DNA from: Symsagittifera roscoffensis
Taxonomy: Eukaryota > Xenacoelomorpha > Acoela > Convolutidae
Direction: 5' to 3'
NCBI RefSeq assembly: GCF_963678635.1
Contig: NC_087068.1
Span: 34,793,436 to 34,857,435, forward strand
DNA length: 64,000 nucleotides
In this document: piece after piece, positions 1 to 10,533 of the stretch
Numbering within the stretch: position 1 is the stretch's first letter
Layout: every line of letters starts with the position of its first letter
Notes under the pieces: generated by a model
Told to the model about the DNA's origin: nothing
The model's database searches: none
The model's input: only the letters and a program-made list of their open reading frames with translations
Made by a program: the position numbers and the translations under genes

Positions 1-459
1 TCACGCAATTTCTCACAAAACAGATATAGTGGATCAAATAGTCGAAACATTCAAGATCGAAATACTTATTCACGATCAAACTCAAACAGAACAATTCTTT
101 CGTTTGATACCAATTCCTATTCGTATTCTAGGACTAGACACTATTCGAATGATAGATCAAGAAGTTCATCATACAATAGACAAAGAAGTTATTCCAACAA
201 TAGAAACAGAAGCTATTCGAATAAGCGAAATCAACGATATAACAATCGATCACGAGATTATTCAAATAACAGATCAAATCACCAAAGATCTAATTATAAC
301 AATTATCAAAACAGATCAAGAGATAATTCAAAAAAAGGATATCAAAATATAACAATAGACAAAGATACTACTCTCAATCACCTAATAGAAATAACACACG
401 TTATCCAGATTCTCAAAACAAAAATAGAAGCAAAACACCAAAACATCAAAAACAAATAA
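1..459 (+). pseudogene. Left copy: Gag nucleocapsid-like RS/N/Y-rich tail, partial
   Basis: This open frame runs from the window edge to a TAA ending at 459 and is identical to the end of the Gag tail in the right copy (5723-6181). It is dominated by Ser, Arg, Asn, Gln and Tyr in short repeats such as YSRSNSNR and RSYSNNRN. No CCHC zinc knuckle is visible; the basic composition suggests that RNA binding is done by the disordered arginine-rich tail, as in other knuckle-less Gags (inference). The upstream capsid part of this copy lies outside the window. An overlapping open frame at 29-352 in another phase is a shadow of this low-complexity coding sequence. Confidence 0.6.
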
Positions 460-599
460 ATCAAGTAAAAACAACTGACGAAACCAATTCAGATCACCCT
501 GGTTTTGACAACACGGAAACTACTGAATTACAATTAAACCACATTAATTGCGAATCTGCAGACAGTGAAAATGATACAGAAAACACAATTTTAGTCAAC

Positions 600-1845
600 A
601 TGATAGAAGTTGAAAATGACTATGAAACCGTTACATACGAACAACCTTTTCATTCACATATTTATGAAAATCAATTGGAATTACTTTTAGACTATCATAC
701 TAGACCTAAAAATAGTAATATACCAATCGAGCGAATAGTAAATGAAGCAACGACATTACACGATCCTGAGAAAACAAAAGTACCATGTTCTAGTACGAAT
801 CACATTTACCAAAATATACCAAAAGAACCTCCAAAAGGAAAAACATGGACAATCCTTTTTCTTTTAGAAAAACCAAAAAGTAAAGAATTTCAACGACCAG
901 ACCTTGAAATAGATTTTTTAATAGAGTCTGGAGCAGAATCGAATATTAATAATATTCCAACTTGGAATGAAATCAAAACTAACACCTGTAAAAACAGCCA
1001 GTAGACTAGCAAAAGCACAAGGCTTAACCTTAACAAACTACAGAAAATTTCAACTTTTCCTTGTTCCCACTCAAACATTGGAACAAAACAAACTCCTAAA
1101 TAAACCATTTAAACAAGCATTCCATATTTCAGATATAAAACACAATATTATTGGAATTCCATTCATCACAAAATACATACCAACTATTAATATATTAGAC
1201 AGCAAAATTAAAATGGAAGATAAATATACAAGAATGCAAAACACTGCTTTAACATTCTTCTAAAGAATGAATAAACAACCACCATTCTTTTCAAAAGTTT
1301 ACCCCATCTATAATAAAGAAAGAAAACATCCTAAACCACTCTCAGGATACATTTACGATTTTCCGATTAAACAAATTAACCAATACGACAAAAGTCAAAA
1401 CAAACAACATCTCTATATGTCTGACCTTGAATTTAGACCAATTCACAAATTCTTTAGAGTAACAATTTCATTCATAAAATACATGAAAAACACAAACTCC
1501 GATATCATTTCTCTACATGTATATAATAATTCACCCTAAAAAATAACCTAACCTTTAGGACTCCCAGGATTTTGTGAAACCAATTCAACAACTTCTCCCA
1601 CAAAAGAAGTAGCATACAGAGTAAATAATAAATTACAACTATTAGAGATATGTCAATCAACAATTCATGATGAAGAATTATCAATAAATAATCTAACAAG
1701 CAACGAAAAAAGAAACACAGACTATTTCACAAAAACACCTTATTTTATACTAACATTCCAAATATCACACTATACAACAACAACAACAAAAATTCTTGAC
1801 AATGTTCAATTTCCAACACTCTCAAATAACACAGAACGAATTTGA
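600..1845 (+). pseudogene. Left copy: protease region and linker of pol
   Basis: A frame opening before 600 and closing at 1004 carries the aspartic-protease signature in altered form, FLIESGAESN, where the family has D-[ST]-G; the catalytic Asp is Glu here. The frame then shifts at about 970-1004 into a second frame (967-1539) interrupted by a TAA at 1261, and a third open stretch runs to about 1845 (protein contains TTSPTKEVAYRVNN). The segment matches 6322-7567 in the right copy, with the same stops and shifts. The protease would have processed the Gag-Pol polyprotein; in this state it is inactive. Confidence 0.6.
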
Positions 1846-2976
1846 AAAACCACCCGATTTACTGTTAAGATATCCAACAGTTTATGCCACATCTAAATTT
1901 GACGTTGGAAAAAAACTCACCACCTCATTTATCCTTGAAACCTGACCCAGTTTTCAAAAAAAAAGCAAGCAAAGTACCAATTCACTTACATGACAAAGTT
2001 AACAGATTACTTGACATTCTAGAACAGTACGAAATCATATCTCCAGTAAATAAAGATGAAAAGCCAAAAGAAAACACCTTTATTAAGCCTGTTATTATTC
2101 TCGCCAAAGGAGAATCATGGAAAATAGTTCTGCACGCTAGATATCTCATTTCAGTCATTGACGAATCTATATGTAATTGGCCAATAGAACCAATTCAAGT
2201 AATTTTATTTTAAAAAAATGGAAAAAAAAATCACAACCGCAGACATGAATAGTGCATATAACCAAATGCCACTAGATGAACAATCACGACGATTAACATA
2301 ATTCGTTATTGGAAATCAACAATACGAATTTAATAGATTATTCTATGGCATATCCATAGGACCAGCAGCTTTCTCAGCCTCTATGAGCAAAATTTTTAGA
2401 CCACTTATACTCAATTAAAAAGCAATCACATATTTAGACGTTGTCTTTATGCAATCACAAACAAAAAATGAAATGTTCATAGTTCTAGAAAAATATCATC
2501 AAATTTTACAGAACAAAAACATGAAAGCTGCCCCAGATAAATCACATTTTTTCTTAACACGCGTAAAGATTCTTGGACATATAATCGAGAAAAACACTAT
2601 AACCCCACTGAAATCACGAATTGATGCAATTCAAAAACTCCAGCCACCTACAAACAAAAAGAAAATCCAAGTAAATACGTCTATAAAATGCAATTATACT
2701 TAGGACCATTCTATGACATTCTGAGACAACAAAAAATTTTGAATCGACAACAGAACATCAAACACGATTTGAAGAATTTAAAAAACTTCTCACCGAACAA
2801 ATCTCAAACACAATTCCAGATCTCAATCAACCATTCTATGCCATGTGCGACGCCTCAAACTTTGGCATCGGCGTAGCCTTATTACAATCTCACAATGGAA
2901 CGAATAAAATGAACCTCATTTCAACAAATTTCAGACTATTCTCAAAAGTTGAACTAAGACTCTGTACTCTTATGAG
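1833..2976 (+). pseudogene. Left copy: reverse transcriptase and first part of RNase H, truncated by the duplication junction
   Basis: The ORF at 1884-2213 holds the RT fingers region (KPVIILAKGESWKIV, then ARYLISVIDESICNWPIEP). After a frameshift near 2214-2240 comes TADMNSAYNQMPLDEQSRR, a stop, then RLFYGISIGPAAFSASMSK. The polymerase active-site box reads YLDVVFM, so the second of the two essential Asp residues is Val. The thumb/connection (2449-2703) leads to RNase H, whose first catalytic Asp is in MCDASNFGIG (2843 on). The copy stops at 2976, just before the second RNase H acidic residue, where the sequence switches in frame to Gag. It differs from the right copy at one seen base (T at 2057 against A at 7779, Asp against Glu). 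Confidence 0.75.
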
Positions 2977-3811
2977 TCAAAATGAAGAAAGCGAAGATGA
3001 AAAATCCATCCTCCCATTTTTAATCAGTTCACTCACTGATGATAGAGGACAAAAACACTTTTTTCAAAATTTAATCGCAAATTTATTTGAAAAAGGAACT
3101 AGTCCATGTACGGCAGAATTTCCAGAAGTCAAAATCAAAAGACAAATTATCGATCACCATCTAAAAGGAATATGTAAGCTAACACAACAAAAAGGAATCT
3201 ATACCATAGAAACCCATTCACCAAGTAAATTTCATGGTAGATATCTACTTCAAACAGACGACGTAGATAAAGAGTTTTCAAAAGTTCTCACCGAATACAT
3301 AAAAAAAATACAACACCAAAACTCACAAAGAGCAAATTTAATATTCACTAGCGATGTATTTCAAATAATTCATAGCTATCTATCTTTACTAGAAAAACCA
3401 GAATCCCAAGGAACTTCACCAGGTCAAACATCAAAACACACAACTGTAAGACATGAAATTGAAATATTCTCCGAATATTTAAACACAATCTGTGAAAATT
3501 TAACCAGTAACGAAGTTTCACAAAAAATCGTAGCGTGGTTTATCATTGATTATGTCACACATAATATTGATTGAATCTCGCAAGCAAGAAAAAATTTTAG
3601 ACTCCAAAATTCAACTGATGACACTGTGTTAGCTGAACAATCAGATTATTTTTGGGACCCTGAATGGTCTCATCCACTATTCTTGAATATACCAACAGAT
3701 ATTTCAAGTCAAGCAATCAGCACAATCTCAATTAACAAAGACTATGTTAAAGTATACCCACTCACAACTGACGCAAACACCTCTAAATTGTTATTCATAT
3801 CTACCCCATAG
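2972..3811 (+). pseudogene. Gag N-terminal region
   Basis: From the ATG at 2972 (MSQNEESEDEKSIL) an open frame runs to a TGA at 3572-3574 and then continues in the same frame to a TAG at 3809-3811 (AEQSDYFWDPEWSH, then YVKVYPLTTDANTSK). It is acidic at the start, has no recognised domain, and lies about 0.9 kb upstream of the capsid-like part, so it would form an unusually long N-terminal Gag extension. The ATG falls on the duplication junction: in the left copy the same ATGAG belongs to RNase H, so it is not certain that this was the original Gag start. Upstream, the frame is continuous with the RNase H of the left copy, giving a fused ORF of 243 codons from 2843. Confidence 0.5.
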
Positions 3812-4318
3812 AATAGGAAATAATAGTTTAAACGCAACCCTGATACAACAAGAAAACCTAAATCGAACTAAAAATCTTTTACAACAAGATATTCAAACAC
3901 CATCACATTTCAAAAATGAAGAGGCAGTTATAACAATAACAACAACACAACAAAGTATCTCACCAATATATCCAAATCTTACAACTCCAGGACCTAAAAA
4001 TCCAACTTTACCACAGGTAACATTACAATCTACGGTTAAACCTCCGTTGTCCCAAAATATTCACATATGGACCATAAAACGTTTAGACCAATGACAAAAC
4101 CAACACAAAAACAAAGAACACTCACTAGAAACAATTTTGCAGAACACAATTATAAGTATGTAAATAGACCACAAACATCTAAATCTCCTCGCACAAATAT
4201 GCAATATCATTTATTTTCACAAAGACAAAATTTCCAACATCCAACAACAAAGTCAGTAATTTTTAACGATTACCCACGAATTTCACAAAACCAAAGTGAA
4301 AATTATCCATTTTTTTAA
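3744..4318 (+). pseudogene. Gag middle region, Pro/Thr/Gln-rich, two shifted frames
   Basis: Two overlapping open frames (to 4094, and 4067-4318) encode a Thr/Pro/Gln/Asn-rich, probably disordered stretch (ITTTQQSISPIYPNLTTPG, then MTKPTQKQRTLTRNN). They continue the Gag extension after a frameshift near 3800 and another near 4070-4090. No conserved domain is recognised. A third, more broken segment follows to about 4560, including an acidic SSDDEDFYDQN motif near 4390. The assignment to Gag rests on position between the Gag start and the capsid-like domain. Confidence 0.4.
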
Positions 4319-4562
4319 TAAAATAAAAACAATAAACAGAAAAAACAAAATAAACATAAAACACCTTATTACACACCCAATTTTCTTTCATCAGATGATG
4401 AAGATTTTTATGACCAAAATCGTTGAAAATTTTTTCAAAACCAAAGACTCCACTCTTATCACGTAAATCAACCAGACATTTTTGAACCATATACACTAGA
4501 ACAACATATGCGACAATCTAGACCAAATCACGCATCTCAAAATAATTTTTTTTTCACAAAAC

Positions 4563-5581
4563 CCAGTTAATACCGATTATTATCAACCAACGCAAATGCA
4601 AAATGAAATTCCACTACCTTATTACTTACAACGACATAAAGTCACAAAAAGTCAACTTACAATTTTTTCACAAATGCCAAATGCCGCAGAATCTTTTCAA
4701 ATGACTATGAATCCATACCTAATGGGTGGATCATCAATAACATCAAACAAACCAATGATGGTATTCACCGGTACAGACTCTAAGTATTCTGTAGAAGATT
4801 ATTTAAATGCAGTAACAGCAAATTTAATGTTGAATATAGGACCTGAACCAATAAATACACCACTTCACCAGAATTGGATACATAGACGCACAGCGTTAAT
4901 ACAAACCACACTTGATGGCGCAGCTTAAAAATGGTTTTTAGTTTTACCTATAGATATAAAAACAGACTGGAAAAGATTCACACAAGAATTTTCAAAAATG
5001 TTTGATTCTGAAAGGAACAAACAACATCAAAGAGTTTTATGCAATGAAATTTGTAGACTACCCAATGAAATAAAAAAAACAACTTGCAGTAAGTCCGAAA
5101 AACATATTCATCTAATACTCATGATTATAAAAATACAAAAATGACAGAATTCCTAATGATGTTTCTAACACCTCAATTACGAAAAATAGCAATCAAAAAG
5201 AGAGCATCACATTCTTCCTCAATTCGAGAACCAGATTTAGATTTTAGAAAATTAGTAGATAAACTAGAACAAGCAGAAATCACTATGAAACTAGAAGAAA
5301 CAGAAAATCTCAAACTACAATATGTTAATAATAATCAAACAACTATAACACAAATAAATAATATATACAATTCAGATACAGATTTATCCGAAAAAATTAC
5401 TGAAATTTTGAATATATATGAGAAAAATCCAATTTTTAAAGGTAAACCATCATTCAAAAAAGGGTGTAACTTTGCCGAAGATACGGAAATAGCATTGCTG
5501 AATGCAGACAAAAACAACAAGACAATCAGAATAAACCACAAAAGTACAAAAAACCAAACAAATCATTTTTTCAGTACATGA
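4563..5581 (+). pseudogene. Gag capsid-like domain
   Basis: The ORF from before 4596 to the TAA at 4926 carries a Retrotrans_gag-like pattern: MMVFTGTDSKYSVEDYLNAV, then WIHRRTALIQTTLDGAA, stop, then KWFLVLPIDIKTDWKRFTQ and NEICRLPNE. This resembles the F-x-G-x8-F/Y-x8 ... W-x12-G-A-A-x-W-x9 ... W-x3-F core of Ty3/gypsy capsids. A frameshift near 5075-5140 leads into a charged, helical segment (5141-5581: PDLDFRKLVDKLEQAEITMK) that is probably the capsid C-terminal part and linker. The TGA at 5579 is followed in the same frame by the RS-rich tail. The product would assemble the particle; it is interrupted here. Confidence 0.65.
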
Positions 5582-5587
5582 AAAAAG

Positions 5588-6321
5588 ATGAAAATCTACC
5601 AAATAAAAACATTTCACAGTAATAGTAGTTCTGGAAAACCATTTCCAAACAGCTCAAATTATTCAAGAAATCAATCACCTTATAACTCTACCTACAAAGG
5701 TAGATCACCAGATCAAAGAAATTCACGCAATTTCTCACAAAACAGATATAGTGGATCAAATAGTCGAAACATTCAAGATCGAAATACTTATTCACGATCA
5801 AACTCAAACAGAACAATTCTTTCGTTTGATACCAATTCCTATTCGTATTCTAGGACTAGACACTATTCGAATGATAGATCAAGAAGTTCATCATACAATA
5901 GACAAAGAAGTTATTCCAACAATAGAAACAGAAGCTATTCGAATAAGCGAAATCAACGATATAACAATCGATCACGAGATTATTCAAATAACAGATCAAA
6001 TCACCAAAGATCTAATTATAACAATTATCAAAACAGATCAAGAGATAATTCAAAAAAAGGATATCAAAATATAACAATAGACAAAGATACTACTCTCAAT
6101 CACCTAATAGAAATAACACACGTTATCCAGATTCTCAAAACAAAAATAGAAGCAAAACACCAAAACATCAAAAACAAATAAATCAAGTAAAAACAACTGA
6201 CGAAACCAATTCAGATCACCCTGGTTTTGACAACACGGAAACTACTGAATTACAATTAAACCACATTAATTGCGAATCTGCAGACAGTGAAAATGATACA
6301 GAAAACACAATTTTAGTCAAC
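5588..6321 (+). pseudogene. Gag nucleocapsid-like RS/N-rich tail and Gag-Pol transition
   Basis: The ORF at 5588-6181 is Ser/Arg/Asn/Tyr-rich (RNQSPYNSTYKGRSPDQRN, later NYNNYQNRSRDNSKKG). At 6052-6058 there is a run of seven A residues, in phase as A AAA AAA. The -1 frame after it stays open and keeps the same composition (RQRYYSQSPNRNNTRYP) and leads directly into the protease ORF at 6322, whereas the zero frame changes composition and stops at 6179-6181. The -1 frame therefore looks like the genuine continuation. Either an indel occurred in the A run or this is a -1 frameshift site that joined Gag to Pol. The left copy has the same run at 330-336. Confidence 0.6.
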
Positions 6322-7567
6322 ATGATAGAAGTTGAAAATGACTATGAAACCGTTACATACGAACAACCTTTTCATTCACATATTTATGAAAATCAATTGG
6401 AATTACTTTTAGACTATCATACTAGACCTAAAAATAGTAATATACCAATCGAGCGAATAGTAAATGAAGCAACGACATTACACGATCCTGAGAAAACAAA
6501 AGTACCATGTTCTAGTACGAATCACATTTACCAAAATATACCAAAAGAACCTCCAAAAGGAAAAACATGGACAATCCTTTTTCTTTTAGAAAAACCAAAA
6601 AGTAAAGAATTTCAACGACCAGACCTTGAAATAGATTTTTTAATAGAGTCTGGAGCAGAATCGAATATTAATAATATTCCAACTTGGAATGAAATCAAAA
6701 CTAACACCTGTAAAAACAGCCAGTAGACTAGCAAAAGCACAAGGCTTAACCTTAACAAACTACAGAAAATTTCAACTTTTCCTTGTTCCCACTCAAACAT
6801 TGGAACAAAACAAACTCCTAAATAAACCATTTAAACAAGCATTCCATATTTCAGATATAAAACACAATATTATTGGAATTCCATTCATCACAAAATACAT
6901 ACCAACTATTAATATATTAGACAGCAAAATTAAAATGGAAGATAAATATACAAGAATGCAAAACACTGCTTTAACATTCTTCTAAAGAATGAATAAACAA
7001 CCACCATTCTTTTCAAAAGTTTACCCCATCTATAATAAAGAAAGAAAACATCCTAAACCACTCTCAGGATACATTTACGATTTTCCGATTAAACAAATTA
7101 ACCAATACGACAAAAGTCAAAACAAACAACATCTCTATATGTCTGACCTTGAATTTAGACCAATTCACAAATTCTTTAGAGTAACAATTTCATTCATAAA
7201 ATACATGAAAAACACAAACTCCGATATCATTTCTCTACATGTATATAATAATTCACCCTAAAAAATAACCTAACCTTTAGGACTCCCAGGATTTTGTGAA
7301 ACCAATTCAACAACTTCTCCCACAAAAGAAGTAGCATACAGAGTAAATAATAAATTACAACTATTAGAGATATGTCAATCAACAATTCATGATGAAGAAT
7401 TATCAATAAATAATCTAACAAGCAACGAAAAAAGAAACACAGACTATTTCACAAAAACACCTTATTTTATACTAACATTCCAAATATCACACTATACAAC
7501 AACAACAACAAAAATTCTTGACAATGTTCAATTTCCAACACTCTCAAATAACACAGAACGAATTTGA
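6322..7567 (+). pseudogene. Pol: protease and protease-RT linker (right copy)
   Basis: Same content as 600-1845: the altered protease motif FLIESGAESN near 6640-6670, a frame change near 6690-6726, a TAA at 6983-6985, a second stop at 7259-7261, and an open linker to a TGA ending at 7567. Retropepsin needs D-[ST]-G; Glu in place of Asp is expected to inactivate it (established family knowledge). The region 6689-7261 has no recognised fold beyond the flap-to-C-terminal part of the protease (HNIIGIPFITKY fits the conserved ILG-like strand followed by the linker). Confidence 0.6.
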
Positions 7568-8430
7568 AAAACCACCCGATTTACTGTTAAGATATCCAAC
7601 AGTTTATGCCACATCTAAATTTGACGTTGGAAAAAAACTCACCACCTCATTTATCCTTGAAACCTGACCCAGTTTTCAAAAAAAAAGCAAGCAAAGTACC
7701 AATTCACTTACATGACAAAGTTAACAGATTACTTGACATTCTAGAACAGTACGAAATCATATCTCCAGTAAATAAAGAAGAAAAGCCAAAAGAAAACACC
7801 TTTATTAAGCCTGTTATTATTCTCGCCAAAGGAGAATCATGGAAAATAGTTCTGCACGCTAGATATCTCATTTCAGTCATTGACGAATCTATATGTAATT
7901 GGCCAATAGAACCAATTCAAGTAATTTTATTTTAAAAAAATGGAAAAAAAAATCACAACCGCAGACATGAATAGTGCATATAACCAAATGCCACTAGATG
8001 AACAATCACGACGATTAACATAATTCGTTATTGGAAATCAACAATACGAATTTAATAGATTATTCTATGGCATATCCATAGGACCAGCAGCTTTCTCAGC
8101 CTCTATGAGCAAAATTTTTAGACCACTTATACTCAATTAAAAAGCAATCACATATTTAGACGTTGTCTTTATGCAATCACAAACAAAAAATGAAATGTTC
8201 ATAGTTCTAGAAAAATATCATCAAATTTTACAGAACAAAAACATGAAAGCTGCCCCAGATAAATCACATTTTTTCTTAACACGCGTAAAGATTCTTGGAC
8301 ATATAATCGAGAAAAACACTATAACCCCACTGAAATCACGAATTGATGCAATTCAAAAACTCCAGCCACCTACAAACAAAAAGAAAATCCAAGTAAATAC
8401 GTCTATAAAATGCAATTATACTTAGGACCA
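7555..8430 (+). pseudogene. Pol: reverse transcriptase (right copy)
   Basis: RT of the Ty3/gypsy type in three pieces. 7606-7935 covers the fingers (IPVH-like VPIHLHDKVNRLLDILEQY, then KPVIILAKGE and the ARYL motif). 7936-8170 contains TADMNSAYNQMPLDE, a TAA where RLT is followed by FVIGNQQYEF, RLFYGISIGPAAFSASMSK, and a second TAA. 8171-8425 holds the palm end and thumb (AAPDKSHFFLTRVKILGH). The catalytic box reads YLDVVFM instead of Y-[LIV]-D-D, so an essential Asp is lost. The enzyme copied element RNA into DNA in the particle; this copy cannot function. Confidence 0.8.
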
Positions 8431-8951
8431 TTCTATGACATTCTGAGACAACAAAAAATTTTGAATCGACAACAGAACATCAAACACGATTTGAAGAATT
8501 TAAAAAACTTCTCACCGAACAAATCTCAAACACAATTCCAGATCTCAATCAACCATTCTATGCCATGTGCGACGCCTCAAACTTTGGCATCGGCGTAGCC
8601 TTATTACAATCTCACAATGGAACGAATAAAATGAACCTCATTTCAACAAATTTCAGACTATTCTCAAAAGTTGAACTAAGACTCTGTACTCTTATGAGAG
8701 AATGCACAGCTATCATACACACTCTAACAGAATATGAATTTTTGATACCTGGATCAAAACATCCAACAGTTTTATTTAGAGATCATAAACCTATCATATT
8801 TCTTATTACACAAAAATCAAATCCAAACCATAGGTTTTATAGATTTCAACTAATTTTAATGAAGTTTCCAAACTTACACATAGTATGGACAGAGGAAAAA
8901 ACCTTGCACTGCCTGACACTCTTAGTAGGAAAACACCACGTGAATTATTAA
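8431..8951 (+). pseudogene. Pol: RNase H domain
   Basis: The main ORF is 8565-8951, preceded by a frame-shifted tether (8410-8598). It has MCDASNFGIG (first catalytic Asp), the RECTAIIHTLTEYEFLI helix (catalytic Glu) and VLFRDHKPIIFL (third acidic residue), matching the RNase HI-type domain of Ty3/gypsy Pol. The last acidic motif, LPDTLSR, is in another frame beginning at about 8885, so a frameshift lies between IVW and the end of the domain (8885-8940). The left copy lacks everything after the CTLM just before this Glu. Confidence 0.75.
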
Positions 8952-9621
8952 CAAGAAAAACAACATTCGAAATACCAAAAAATATAAAATTCTATCTCGC
9001 CAAAGATGAAACTTCACCACGATTAGAATGTAAATACGAAGTAAATACTGATATAGAACAATCACAATTAATCAACCTACAACATTTTCCACTCTATTTA
9101 GATTGTCAAAACAACCATTATGAAGTTGATTTATTAGGCACATCTACATTTTAGCCGATTCCATATTCAAATTGGATCAAAAACAATACTCAACAAAAAC
9201 GAATTAAACATCAACCACATAAAAAAGACCCATTCCCTTTAAAAGAAAAAAAACCTAACGGAAACAAAAAATTTATCCGGACCATTACCAAATGATTGAA
9301 AATACACGATAAATCAAGTTTTTAATCTACATGACACACTCGACACCATACCCCTATCAAAATTAGAAGTTGAAAACTTTTTCTACCAACAACAGAAAAA
9401 ACCACACTAGAGTTCTTACAGAAATATCAAAACCTTGATCCCGTCATCAGACAGCTAAAATCATGGCACAAATACAAAACTAAGCCAACCAAAGCTGATA
9501 CCACAATCTTAGGAAACAAAACACTCAACAAAACAAATTCAATAATACTACTATTAATGAAAACACAGATATTTTAGAAGATCAAACACCTGACTTTAAA
9601 GTACCTTGTCTACCCTTAATC
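8885..9621 (+). pseudogene. Pol: RNase H end and connector to integrase
   Basis: The ORF at 8885-9154 starts with the end of RNase H (LPDTLSR) and continues as a connector without recognised domain (YLAKDETSPRLECKYEV, then HFPLYLDCQNNHYEVDLLG). Between 9155 and 9621 the frame is broken several times (stops near 9152, 9291 and 9408), but short stretches remain readable (SNWIKNNTQQKRIK; QNLDPVIRQLKSWHKYKTK). The last phrase is a typical Ty3/gypsy pre-integrase sequence, where a short helix precedes the zinc domain. Confidence 0.5.
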
Positions 9622-10533
9622 ATGATGTTAATAGCATTCAATAATTCACATACCCTACACACTGAAGGACATTCAGAATCAGAAAAGAAATTTTCTAACT
9701 TTATCCAAAATTTTTATTTCCCCAACGCACCAATTTGGATTAAAGCTTTATGCAACAATTGTTTTATATGTCAATTAAATAAACCCTACCCAAATCAAAA
9801 ACAAATTGCAGAAAAACAAGATTTTAAAGGACAAAGTCTATTTTTTAATCACAGAATATCATTTGACACAAAAGGACCATTTTCACCATCCTCGGAAGGA
9901 AACTCATACAAAATGGTCATTGTTGATGCAATTACACACTATGTACCACTCAACCCAGTACCCCATTTTAACGCTTACTATGCATATCCAACACTCTACG
10001 AACACTGGATAGCTAAATTTGGATTACGCGAAATCCTAGTCTCAGACAAAGGCACTGAATTTAATAATAATGAAATAATCACATTATGCCACTTATATAA
10101 TATTAAGCATAAGCCACGTACATCTCATGTACCTTGGTCAAATGGATTATTCGAAGGTATGAACCGTTCATTAAAAGAAAATCTCAGTTGTATCATTAAC
10201 GGAAATGATACACGATACACTGAATGGTCAACAGATGTAAAGTTATTTCCCTTATCATAAAAATCACAAATAACAACAACATTAGGAATGTCACCATATG
10301 AAATGGTATTTAACCAAAAACCACGTAAACCAATAATGTTTACAGCAAACGCCCATAAGAATGCACAAGGTTTTTGTCAATCAAATAAAGATTCAATTTG
10401 TTATAACTTACCACTACATACCCATGATGAAGACCACTTTCATCATCCACAAATTTTAAAATTAGCTTTCGGTACACACACCGATTGGATTTTAAAAACA
10501 GATAAAAACACAACGAAATTTATCCGAAAATAA
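9622..10533 (+). pseudogene. Pol: integrase (H2C2 zinc domain and DDE core)
   Basis: The best preserved gene of the element. An open frame of 212 codons runs from 9622 to the TAA at 10258-10260 and resumes in the same frame to 10533. The zinc domain shows HTEGHSESEKKF followed by CNNCFICQL (H-x3-H with upstream His residues, then C-x2-C). The catalytic core has RISFDTKGPF (first Asp), ILVSDKGTEF (second Asp) and SNGLFEGMNRSLKE (Glu), so all three DDE residues are present. After the stop, TTTLGMSPYEMVFNQKPRKP is the typical end of the core. Integrase inserts the cDNA into the chromosome. The stop after LFPLS removes the C-terminal domain, and 10533 is a second stop. Confidence 0.85.

Larger units (their letters stand above)
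2977..8698. repeat. Complete 5722-bp tandem duplication unit (Gag start to RNase H)
   Basis: Sequence 1-2976 recurs at 5723-8698 at a constant offset of 5722 bp. Both copies share the bases atgag (2972-2976 and 8694-8698). After that the left copy continues with tcaaaatgaag (Gag) and the right with agaatgcac (RNase H). The right copy is therefore a full unit bounded by a 5-base microhomology, and the window start lies inside the preceding unit. All stops and frameshifts in the overlap are shared, so the element was already dead when duplicated. Confidence 0.9.

Noticed and set aside
29-352. 107-codon ORF rich in Ile/Asp/Glu/Thr
   Set aside because: It overlaps the Gag tail in another frame and its composition mirrors that tail shifted by one base; the same shadow recurs at 5751-6074.
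5588-6181. Host SR-type splicing factor
   Set aside because: The RS-rich stretch lies in frame between the capsid-like and protease regions of the retroelement and has no RNA-recognition motif.
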